21,337 bases of DNA from Saprospiraceae bacterium (GTDB lineage: Bacteria; Bacteroidota; Bacteroidia; Chitinophagales; Saprospiraceae). The notes under the pieces were generated by a model. That model ran no database searches. It had not been told where the DNA came from and saw only the letters and a program-made list of their open reading frames with translations. Within the stretch, counting starts at the first letter, position 1. Every line of letters begins with the position of its first letter. The translations under genes were made by a program, and so were the position numbers. The stretch covers positions 1-21,337 of the forward strand of contig JABDPK010000150.1 in the NCBI GenBank assembly GCA_013042795.1. The letters are read 5' to 3'. Positions 1 through 6,054 of the stretch are shown piece by piece.

Positions 1-18
1 GTATTAGAGTACATCCAC

Positions 19-82
19 CGAGACTTCGAGACTTCGAGACACCGAGATACCGAGGTACTGGGACTTCGAGATATTGAGTCTC
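19..82. repeat. 8-bp minisatellite, eight octamers
   Basis: The stretch divides cleanly into eight consecutive octamers: CGAGACTT twice, CGAGACAC, CGAGATAC, CGAGGTAC, TGGGACTT, CGAGATAT and TGAGTCTC. The approximate consensus is CGAGAYWY. It is the variable part of the first long repeat unit. Confidence 0.92.
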
Positions 83-149
83 CAAGAAACTTCTAAACCC
101 TTTTTCATTTCGACCGAATGTAATGAGCGGAGTAATAGAGTACATCCAC

Positions 150-229
150 CGAGACTTCGAGACTTCGAGATACCGAGATACCGAGATATCGAGATATCGA
201 GATACTGGGACTTCGAGATATTGAGTCTC
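150..229. repeat. 8-bp minisatellite, ten octamers
   Basis: The second copy of the octamer tract reads CGAGACTT twice, CGAGATAC twice, CGAGATAT twice, CGAGATAC, TGGGACTT, CGAGATAT and TGAGTCTC. It is exactly two octamers (16 bp) longer than the first tract. That accounts for the whole difference between the 131-bp and 147-bp unit lengths, so the tract appears to change by whole-octamer steps. Confidence 0.92.
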
Positions 230-319
230 CAAAAAACCTCTAAACCCTTTTTCATTTCGACCGAATGCAATGAGCGGAGAAATATAGTACATCCAATCCC
301 GAATTCCCTACCTCACAAA

Positions 320-367
320 ATCCCGACATCCCGATATCCCGATATCACAACATCCCTACATCTCATG
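320..367. repeat. Second octamer tract, ATCCCGAT-like
   Basis: Six octamers in register: ATCCCGAC, ATCCCGAT, ATCCCGAT, ATCACAAC, ATCCCTAC and ATCTCATG. The unit length matches the upstream tract but the consensus differs, and the tract decays to the right into TCTAACATCTAAAGTCT-like sequence. No reading frame or gene is associated with it. Confidence 0.75.
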
Positions 368-534
368 TCTAACATCTAAAGTCTAAAATCTTCACAAATC
401 CCCTGATTATCATACACATTACATATATTTTTAATATATTTACCCTTGATTTATAGTAAGTATTTCGACTACTTCTATAAATACCAACCTGAATAGTGAT
501 TTACTCACTGATATCTAACCCATTATATAAGTGA
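368..534. other. AT-rich intergenic DNA, no gene seen
   Basis: No open frame here has coding character. The only structure seen is two weak inverted repeats: GTATTT/AAATAC across roughly 466-485, and AGTGA (495-499) with TCACT (505-509). The gene to the left lies outside the window. Confidence 0.6.
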
Positions 535-573
535 AAAACACGCAATGTGTAAGTAGTTTACTTACAGTGTTTT
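535..573. terminator. Two-part hairpin upstream of mraZ, possible terminator
   Basis: AAAACAC (535-541) pairs with GTGTTTT (567-573), and TGTAAGTA (548-555) pairs perfectly with TACTTACA (559-566) around a GTT loop. A 6-base bulge (542-547) lies on the 5' side, giving 15 base pairs in total. The stem is AT-rich and ends in TTTT. It may terminate transcription entering from the left, possibly in both directions, or be a regulatory site. The structure is seen; the role is inferred. Confidence 0.45.
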
Positions 574-580
574 ATGAATG

Positions 581-601
581 AAGATTATTTTTAATCTTTT
601 T
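581..601 (+). terminator. AT-rich hairpin with T tail, possible terminator
   Basis: AAGATTA (581-587) pairs with TAATCTT (592-598) around a TTTT loop, and Ts continue to 601. It lies just before the MraZ boxes and eight bases after the larger hairpin. The two could form a tandem terminator insulating mraZ from upstream transcription. The stem has no strong GC content, so this is tentative. Confidence 0.35.
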
Positions 602-612
602 ATGAAAAAAAA

Positions 613-637
613 TGGGACAAAGTGGGAAAAAGTGGGA
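613..637 (+). promoter_or_regulatory. MraZ operator: three TGGGA boxes, 10-bp spacing
   Basis: TGGGA occurs at 613-617, 623-627 and 633-637, separated by exactly five bases each time (CAAAG, then AAAAG). In other bacteria MraZ binds TGGGN boxes with 5-nt spacers upstream of its own gene and represses or modulates dcw transcription. Three boxes at exact helical-turn spacing, 43 bp before a mraZ start codon, match that arrangement very well. Binding itself is inferred. Confidence 0.88.
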
Positions 638-645
638 AAGAAATG

Positions 646-653
646 TACTTTTG
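646..653 (+). promoter_or_regulatory. Probable mraZ promoter -7 box (TACTTTTG)
   Basis: TACTTTTG fits the Bacteroidota -7 consensus TAnnTTTG. No TTTG -33 element lies at the usual distance; that position is occupied by the second MraZ box. Transcription would start near 660, leaving a leader of about 20 bases without a Shine-Dalgarno sequence, as is common in this phylum. No other equally good promoter was seen for the following cluster. Confidence 0.6.
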
Positions 654-679
654 AGCTAACGACCACTTAAAAGAATGAT

Positions 680-1147
680 ATGTACCAGTTAACTGGAGAG
701 TTTGAATGTAAGCTTGATGCGAAAGGTCGCGTACGGCTTCCGGCGAACTTAGTCCGACAACTAAGTGGCTCTGGTGCATATGAATTCATGGTCAATCGCG
801 GGTTTGAAAATCATTTGATGCTCTACCCGAAAGATGTATGGGATGAAAAGACGAAAGAATTAAACCAGCTCAACATCTACATTAAAAAGAACAGACAGGC
901 AGTAAGATATTTCTATCGCGGTGCAACAGCTATAACAGCAGATGCTTCAGATAGAATCTTAATACCCAAAAGCCTTATCGAATACGCAGGTATCGATAAA
1001 GAAGTGGTTTTGTTCGCATATCAGGACATGGTGGAAATATGGTCTAAAGAAGCTTATGAGTTAACCATAAGTGAAGAACCAGATAGTTTTTCCGAACTGG
1101 CCGAAGAAGTTTTCGGAGGCGGTAACCAGGGTTCAGATAATGAGTGA
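680..1147 (+). CDS. mraZ: MraZ, transcriptional regulator of the dcw cluster
   Basis: A 155-residue DNA-binding protein of the MraZ family, built from two SpoVT/AbrB-like domains and forming ring-shaped oligomers in known members. The N-terminal repeat has the conserved DAKGRVRLP (residues 13-21). The second repeat has the matching ASDRILIPKSL segment in the middle of the protein, so both DxxxR signatures are present. The length is normal for the family. The first gene of the cluster, it sits directly behind three TGGGA boxes and a -7 box, so autoregulation is expected. The ATG at 680 is supported by the family N-terminus (MYQLTGEFECKLDAKGR). Its stop codon overlaps the start of rsmH by eight bases, indicating a shared transcript and possibly translational coupling. 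Confidence 0.96.
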   Translation: MYQLTGEFECKLDAKGRVRLPANLVRQLSGSGAYEFMVNRGFENHLMLYPKDVWDEKTKELNQLNIYIKKNRQAVRYFYRGATAITADASDRILIPKSLIEYAGIDKEVVLFAYQDMVEIWSKEAYELTISEEPDSFSELAEEVFGGGNQGSDNE

Positions 1148-2039
1148 GTTTCATGATCCGGTCCTATTAAGGGAATCAGTTGATGCACTTGTTCAGAACG
1201 CGGATGGCTTGTACATGGATTTAACCTTTGGTGGCGGTGGTCATTCTAAGGAGATCCTGGAAAGATTAAGTCCCAAAGGGGGTTTGATAGTTTTTGATCA
1301 GGATGTAGAATCAGGACGAAATATCATTAAAGATGAAAGATTGGTGTCAGTGAAGGCAAATTTCCGCTACCTCTACAGGTTCTGGAAATGGCTGGAAATC
1401 GACAAGGTAGATGGAATACTGGCAGATCTCGGTGTTTCTTCCCATCAGTTTGATGCAGACTACAGGGGGTTTTCATATCGCTATGAGGCGCCGCTGGATA
1501 TGCGGATGAATGAAGAGTCAGAACTAACGGCAGCAGATTTACTCAATAACTATTCGAGCCGGGAGTTGCAGGACATATTCAGTCGCTATGGAGAAGTCAG
1601 GAATGCAAAAACACTGGCGGGAGCCATCGTGAGTTACCGGGAAGATGTCAGGAAGATAGAGTCGACTTTCGAGTTCAATAAAATACTTGAAAAGCTGGCT
1701 TTCGGAGACAGGATAAGGTATTTCTCGCAGGTTTACCAGGCATTGCGGATAGAGGTGAATCACGAACTTGAAGCCCTGGAAGACATGCTGGAAGATAGCC
1801 TGAAAGTAATGAAAACAGGAGGCAGACTGGTGGTTATCAGTTATCACTCGCTGGAAGACAGGATTGTAAAGCGATTTATCAAAACAGGATCTGTCAAAGG
1901 TGAATTGAAGAAAGATGATTATGGCAGGGTGTTAAGCGGGATCAGGGCATTAGGAAAACTAATTCTTCCCACGGAGGAAGAGCAAAAAATAAACAGTAGA
2001 TCGAGGAGTGCGAAGATGCGCATAGGTCTTAAGATTTGA
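1140..2039 (+). CDS. rsmH: RsmH (MraW), 16S rRNA (cytosine-1402-N4)-methyltransferase
   Basis: A cytoplasmic S-adenosylmethionine-dependent enzyme that N4-methylates C1402 in the 16S rRNA decoding centre. The protein has 299 residues, normal for the family. Visible motifs are the SAM-binding LTFGGGGHS (residues 28-36), VFDQD (51-55), ILADLGVSSHQFD (93-105), PLDMRM (118-123), VISYHSLEDRIVK near the C-terminal third and the final NSRSRSAKMRIG. I chose the ATG at 1140 (MSEFHDPVLL) because family members begin this way. An in-frame start at 1071 would add 23 residues that simply translate the mraZ 3' end in another frame. The gene overlaps mraZ by eight bases and the next gene by four. Confidence 0.96.
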   Translation: MSEFHDPVLLRESVDALVQNADGLYMDLTFGGGGHSKEILERLSPKGGLIVFDQDVESGRNIIKDERLVSVKANFRYLYRFWKWLEIDKVDGILADLGVSSHQFDADYRGFSYRYEAPLDMRMNEESELTAADLLNNYSSRELQDIFSRYGEVRNAKTLAGAIVSYREDVRKIESTFEFNKILEKLAFGDRIRYFSQVYQALRIEVNHELEALEDMLEDSLKVMKTGGRLVVISYHSLEDRIVKRFIKTGSVKGELKKDDYGRVLSGIRALGKLILPTEEEQKINSRSRSAKMRIGLKI

Positions 2040-2311
2040 AAATGAAAAACATTTCAAAACATTTAAGTTTCATTCTATTGTTGGCATTGCTTTGTGTCAT
2101 ATACATTTTTAATACACATAAAGCAGAAAAGAAATTGAGAAAGATTTCTCATTTGAAGAAAGAGGTAGAGGATGCTAAATCCGAATACCAGGAGGTCAAA
2201 AGTGACATCATTTATAAATGTACGGAATCACAGCTGGCGAAAAGCCTTGAAAACAAAGGGCTTAAGAAAAATGAATCGCCACCGATTAAGATTGATTCCG
2301 ATCAGGGATAA
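2036..2311 (+). CDS. ftsL: FtsL-like single-pass division protein
   Basis: A small protein of 91 residues from a TTG at 2036, or 89 from the ATG at 2042. It has a short basic N-terminus, one hydrophobic segment (about residues 11-28, HLSFILLLALLCVIYIFN) and a periplasmic part rich in Lys and Glu (KKLRKISHLKKEVEDAKSEYQEVKSD) that looks like a short coiled coil. This architecture and its position between rsmH and ftsI identify the FtsL-like protein of Bacteroidota, which recruits and activates FtsW-FtsI at the septum with FtsQ. Sequence identity to classical FtsL is low, so the name rests on topology and gene order. The TTG start would overlap the rsmH stop (TTGA); the ATG six bases on is equally possible. 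Confidence 0.82.
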   Translation: MKMKNISKHLSFILLLALLCVIYIFNTHKAEKKLRKISHLKKEVEDAKSEYQEVKSDIIYKCTESQLAKSLENKGLKKNESPPIKIDSDQG

Positions 2312-2328
2312 AGAAATGAAGCGCAGGA

Positions 2329-4440
2329 ATGGATAGGAAAAATGAACTATTAATACGAGTCTATTTTGTCTTTTTCACATTCGTTCTTATGGCGCTCGTA
2401 ATATTAGGCAAAGTGGTAAAGACTTCTTTGCTGGAAGGAGAAAAATGGAGAGAACAGGGTGGAAAAAATATTAAGTGGATCGAAGTAGCAGGAGAGAGAG
2501 GTAATATTTATGACACCCATGGTAATATTCTCGCAACAACCCTTCCGTATTTTGACATATACGTTGATTTGGTTACATCATCTGAAGAGGATTTCAAAAC
2601 CAATATCGGGCCATTATCAGTTCAGCTTGCTGCACATTTCGGTAAAACGGCCCATGATTGGAAATCTGAATTATCAGCCGAACGCAAGGCGGGTGTTACG
2701 ATGAAGAAACCGGGCAGCCGCTATTATCCACTATTGAAGAGGGTCAGCAAAGACCAATTGGATTTACTCAAAACTATGCCATTATTCAATCTTGGAAAAC
2801 ATCGTGGTGGTTTGCTTTATGAAAGAAAGAACAGTCGTGAAAAGCCATTCAAAAACCTGGCTTACAGAACGATTGGCCTGGATCGGAAAAATGCCGATAA
2901 GATCGGTATCGAAGGATCCTTTGATGAATTTCTTTCCGGTGAAACGGAGAAACGCCTGATGCGACGATTGCCTGGAGACATTTGGTTGCCGGTTGTAGAT
3001 CCGGAATTGATGAGTCAGCAACGCGGGGGAGACATAGTGACGACACTGGATATGCATATCCAGGATATCGTACATCATGAATTGCTCGAAGTGTTGCATA
3101 AATATGATGCTGATGCAGGCTCAGTTGTTATCATGGATGTAAAAACCGGCGCTATTAAAGCGATGTCGAACCTTGGAAAGGTTGATGAAGGCCTGTATCG
3201 TGAGGAATATAATTATGCAGTAGGTCGGCTTAGTGAACCTGGTTCAACATTCAAACTGATCTCTGCGATGGCTTTGCTTGAGACAGGAAAGGTTGAACTG
3301 GATGATGATATCGTTGTGAATGGCGGAAAGAAGAAATTCTTTGACCGGTGGATGCGCGACAGTGAAATGCATGGGAATCATACAATGACGTTTGAAGAAG
3401 TTTTTGAACACTCTTCCAATGTCGGGATGGCAAATGCAGCATATGCTGCCTACGGTAAAAAGTCTCAATGGCCGGATTTTATGAAAGCCATTAATAACCT
3501 GGGTGCGATGGACAAGACAGGTATAAGAATTCAGGGTGAAAGAGCACCTTTTTTCAAAGACCCGGAATCGTTCAATACCAAAGCCCATAATACTTGGTCC
3601 GGAACGACAGTGCCCTGGATGGCGCATGGTTACGAACTCACGATGACGCCGCTGCAGGTTCTGAATTTTTATAACTCCGTGGCGAATGATGGGACAATGA
3701 TGAAACCTTATTTGGTTAAAGAAATATATGAGGATGGAAAACGTATCAAACGTATTGATCCTCAGGTAGTTAAGCAAAGTATTGCAAGTCCGTCCACAGT
3801 GATGAAAGCAAGACGAATGCTTGAAGGTGTTGCCGAAAGCGGTACCGCTCAAAGATTGAAAGTTAAGAATACATCCTTTGCCGGAAAGACTGGTACAACG
3901 AGGTTGAACTACTGGAAAACGACAAGCAGAAAGGAATACAACGCATCATTTGCAGGATATTTCCCCGTGGACAATCCACAATATTCTGCCATCGTTGTGG
4001 TGTACAATCCGAAGGGAGCCTACTATGGTTCACAAGTGGCAGGACCTGTTTTCAGGAATATCGTGCAAAGATTGGCAGGATTGGAATACAAGGAAGTGCA
4101 AACTGATACCGATACAGAGTTGCCGGTTTTAAAAGCACACTCAGGGTATAAAAAGGATTACACGAAAGTCCTGGAATACATCGGCCTTGGATATGACGAC
4201 AAAGGAAAGAATAGGTGGGTAATGCTGGAGTCAGATTCTGAAAGTCTTGAAATCGAGGATAAGAAAATTCTGAAGAAATCGATTCCGGATGTGAAAGGAA
4301 TGGGCCTAAGAGATGCCGTGTATGTCCTGGAGAGTCTTGGACTTGAAGTGGAGCATAGTGGAATGGGTAAAGTGTACAGGCAATCCATAAAGACCGGTAC
4401 GGTGATCAATGGACAAACGATTAAGATTTATTTGAAATAA
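2329..4440 (+). CDS. ftsI: FtsI (PBP3-like) septal transpeptidase with C-terminal PASTA domain
   Basis: A class B penicillin-binding protein of 703 residues that cross-links septal peptidoglycan in the periplasm. One N-terminal membrane segment (about residues 9-30) is followed by the dimerisation/pedestal region (RGNIYD at 57-62) and the transpeptidase domain. All three catalytic motifs are intact: STFK (306-309, nucleophile Ser306), SSN (362-364) and KTG (520-522). Residues ~651-703 form a single PASTA domain (SIPDVKGMGLRDAVYVLES...GTVINGQTIKIYLK). One PASTA domain on a Gram-negative division PBP resembles Bacillus SpoVD-type proteins and is usual in Bacteroidota. The start at 2329 gives a proper short cytoplasmic tail. 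The gene lies 17 bases after ftsL. It should act as the partner of FtsW encoded downstream. Confidence 0.95.
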   Translation: MDRKNELLIRVYFVFFTFVLMALVILGKVVKTSLLEGEKWREQGGKNIKWIEVAGERGNIYDTHGNILATTLPYFDIYVDLVTSSEEDFKTNIGPLSVQLAAHFGKTAHDWKSELSAERKAGVTMKKPGSRYYPLLKRVSKDQLDLLKTMPLFNLGKHRGGLLYERKNSREKPFKNLAYRTIGLDRKNADKIGIEGSFDEFLSGETEKRLMRRLPGDIWLPVVDPELMSQQRGGDIVTTLDMHIQDIVHHELLEVLHKYDADAGSVVIMDVKTGAIKAMSNLGKVDEGLYREEYNYAVGRLSEPGSTFKLISAMALLETGKVELDDDIVVNGGKKKFFDRWMRDSEMHGNHTMTFEEVFEHSSNVGMANAAYAAYGKKSQWPDFMKAINNLGAMDKTGIRIQGERAPFFKDPESFNTKAHNTWSGTTVPWMAHGYELTMTPLQVLNFYNSVANDGTMMKPYLVKEIYEDGKRIKRIDPQVVKQSIASPSTVMKARRMLEGVAESGTAQRLKVKNTSFAGKTGTTRLNYWKTTSRKEYNASFAGYFPVDNPQYSAIVVVYNPKGAYYGSQVAGPVFRNIVQRLAGLEYKEVQTDTDTELPVLKAHSGYKKDYTKVLEYIGLGYDDKGKNRWVMLESDSESLEIEDKKILKKSIPDVKGMGLRDAVYVLESLGLEVEHSGMGKVYRQSIKTGTVINGQTIKIYLK

Positions 4441-4450
4441 TAAATAAAGA

Positions 4451-4470
4451 ATTTATCAAAAGTGATAAAT
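4451..4470 (+). promoter_or_regulatory. Perfect 8-bp inverted repeat just before the murE start codon
   Basis: ATTTATCA (4451-4458) and TGATAAAT (4463-4470) are perfect reverse complements around an AAAG loop. The stem ends eight bases before the TTG at 4479 and fills most of the 38-base ftsI-murE gap. In the mRNA it would fold right at the ribosome-binding region of murE. It could regulate translation, stabilise RNA ends after cleavage, or bind a dimeric protein as DNA. The symmetry is certain, the role is not. Confidence 0.5.
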
Positions 4471-4478
4471 CATAACAA

Positions 4479-5933
4479 TTGAAAAAACTGGAAGAAATAC
4501 TAAAGTCAATTGAAGTTCTGAATGGAACTATACTGAATAGCATTGATGTTCAGGGGCTTGCCCTTGATTCCAGGAAGGTAAAAAACGGTTACTTGTTTTT
4601 TGCTTACAAAGGATTGAAAACTGATGGCCATGAATATATAGCCTCAGCAGTTAATAATGGAGCATCTATTATTGTACTTGATAATCCTGATTTCCTGGAT
4701 CAGCATGAATGTTCTTATGTTCTGGTCAAAGATGCAAGGCGGACTGTCAGTAAGATAGCTTCTGCTTTTTATGACAATCCATCAGGGAAGCTGACAGTGA
4801 CAGGGATTACAGGGACCAACGGTAAAACAACGGTCGCAAGTCTCTTGAGTGATGTGTTCACGGATCTGGGATTTAAATGTGGTTTGATTTCCACAATCCG
4901 GATCAAATATCAAGACAAAGAGATACCTGCACAGTTGACGACACCGGATCCTTTGAGTTTGCAGGAAGTATTTCATGAAATGTACGAGGCAGGTGTGACG
5001 CATGTATTTATGGAAGTGAGTTCACATGCGATTGAACAGGGCAGGACAAGCAATATCGATTTCGATCTTGCTGTGTTCACAAACCTGAGCCGTGACCACC
5101 TCGATTACCATGAAACATTTGCTGAATACCTCAAAGCCAAGCAGGGATTGTTTGATGGGATGAAAGCTTCTGCGCATGTGCTGACCAATATCGATGATCG
5201 CAACGGGATGATTATGGTTCAGAACAGCAAAGCGAACATTCATACCTATGCTTTGAAAAGACCGGCAGACTTTAAAGGGAAAGTAATATCCAATGAATTG
5301 ACCGGATTGCACCTTTCCTTCGAAGAAAAAGAGGTTTACCTCAAACTGGTCGGATACTTCAATGGGTACAATGCACTGGCTGTATATGCTGCTGGCGTTT
5401 TGCTGGGACAGGATCCTGAAGATATTCTCAGGGCGCTCAGCAACCATGACAGTGCAGAAGGCAGGATGGACATCGTCAGAAATCCCGAGTCAGGTATCAC
5501 AGGAATAGTTGATTATGCTCATACACCGGATGCCCTGCAGAAAGTGCTTGAAACTTTAGTAGTAACAAAAAATAAAAACGCCAGGATTATCACGGTTTTA
5601 GGATGTGGAGGTAACAGGGATAAGGGAAAGAGGCCACAGATGGCTTCGATAGCCGGAAAATTTAGTGGAACGGTCATTTTGACCTCAGATAATCCAAGGG
5701 ATGAAGATCCTGAAGTTATTCTTGACGAGATGTTTGAAGGAGTTATAGAAGAGAAAAGAAATATAGTGTTCAGGATAACAAACAGAAAAGAAGCCATAAA
5801 AATGGCATGTAATCTGGCAAGGCGTGGAGATGTGATTTTGGTAGCCGGAAAAGGCCATGAAAATTACCAGGAAATCAAGGGACAAAGGTTCCCTTTTAAT
5901 GATAAAAAAATATTGAGTGCATTTATGCACTGA
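4479..5933 (+). CDS. murE: MurE, UDP-MurNAc-L-Ala-D-Glu:meso-diaminopimelate ligase
   Basis: The cytoplasmic ATP-dependent ligase that adds the third amino acid to the peptidoglycan precursor. The protein has 484 residues with the three Mur ligase domains. Visible motifs are ITGTNGKTT for ATP (110-118), TTPDPLSLQ (154-162), EVSSHAIEQGR (179-189), the AKQGLF segment with the likely carbamylated lysine (K221), VDYAHTPDAL (344-353) and DNPRDEDP (404-411). DNPR is the diaminopimelate-type specificity motif, as opposed to the lysine-adding enzymes. The start is TTG at 4479: there is no ATG between the ftsI stop and this point, and the sequence begins in register with the family N-terminus. The start lies directly behind an inverted repeat. 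A structured 121-base gap separates murE from mraY, so it is the least tightly coupled gene of the block. Confidence 0.95.
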   Translation: MKKLEEILKSIEVLNGTILNSIDVQGLALDSRKVKNGYLFFAYKGLKTDGHEYIASAVNNGASIIVLDNPDFLDQHECSYVLVKDARRTVSKIASAFYDNPSGKLTVTGITGTNGKTTVASLLSDVFTDLGFKCGLISTIRIKYQDKEIPAQLTTPDPLSLQEVFHEMYEAGVTHVFMEVSSHAIEQGRTSNIDFDLAVFTNLSRDHLDYHETFAEYLKAKQGLFDGMKASAHVLTNIDDRNGMIMVQNSKANIHTYALKRPADFKGKVISNELTGLHLSFEEKEVYLKLVGYFNGYNALAVYAAGVLLGQDPEDILRALSNHDSAEGRMDIVRNPESGITGIVDYAHTPDALQKVLETLVVTKNKNARIITVLGCGGNRDKGKRPQMASIAGKFSGTVILTSDNPRDEDPEVILDEMFEGVIEEKRNIVFRITNRKEAIKMACNLARRGDVILVAGKGHENYQEIKGQRFPFNDKKILSAFMH

Positions 5934-5980
5934 GTAAGATATAGAAGAGTAGGTTCTATTATCATTCTCAGGTTGGTTTT

Positions 5981-6043
5981 AACAGTTGCAGTAGGATCAA
6001 TTCGGATAAAGATTCGAATTCCTACTGTACACTGTTATTTTTT
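5981..6043 (+). terminator. Three-tier hairpin with T6 tail between murE and mraY (attenuator candidate)
   Basis: Three nested stems are visible: AACAGT (5981-5986) with ACTGTT (6031-6036), AGTAGG (5990-5995) with CCTACT (6021-6026), and AATTCG (5999-6004) with CGAATT (6015-6020) around a 10-base loop. Small bulges (TGC, GTAC and ATC) separate the tiers. One base after the outer stem comes a run of six Ts (6038-6043), and mraY starts at 6055. This resembles an intrinsic terminator or attenuator inside the operon; it might also be a processing site or leader element for mraY. No peptide or riboswitch was recognised in the gap. Confidence 0.5.
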
Positions 6044-6054
6044 GAAAGAGACTT

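Larger units (their letters stand above)
1..294. repeat. Tandem repeat array, about two long units plus the start of a third
   Basis: The marker AGTACATCC recurs at 8, 139 and 286, giving unit lengths of 131 and 147 bp. Each unit has an AGTACATCC boundary, a run of 8-bp repeats, a segment TCCAAGAAACTTCTAAACCC or close variant, and a conserved hairpin-like core CATTTCGACCGAATG (106-120 and 253-267) followed by AATGAGCGGAG. The array begins at or before base 1, so more copies may lie to the left. The minus strand is open through both copies (4-270), but this only translates the repeat and is not a credible gene. I recall similar ATTCGGTCGAAATGA-type segments as dispersed intergenic repeats in Bacteroidota; this was not searched. 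Confidence 0.9.

Noticed and set aside
4..270. Minus-strand open frame of 88 codons at the left edge
   Set aside because: It translates the tandem repeat, including octamers whose 8-bp period shifts the frame; it has no start context and no recognisable protein features.
1..294. CRISPR-like array
   Set aside because: Units are 131-147 bp with no short constant repeats alternating with unique spacers, and no cas genes are present.
1071..1139. Upstream in-frame ATG as the rsmH start
   Set aside because: The extra 23 residues only translate the mraZ 3' end; family proteins begin at the HDPVLL segment, matching the ATG at 1140.
3244..3852. Minus-strand open frame of 202 codons
   Set aside because: It lies wholly within ftsI, opposite an intact conserved gene, and has low-complexity His/Cys/Arg-rich content typical of antisense shadows.
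6036..6044. Internal promoter (TATTTTTTG) before mraY
   Set aside because: The spacing between TA and TTTG is one base too long for TAnnTTTG and no -33 element is visible; the T run fits a hairpin tail better.
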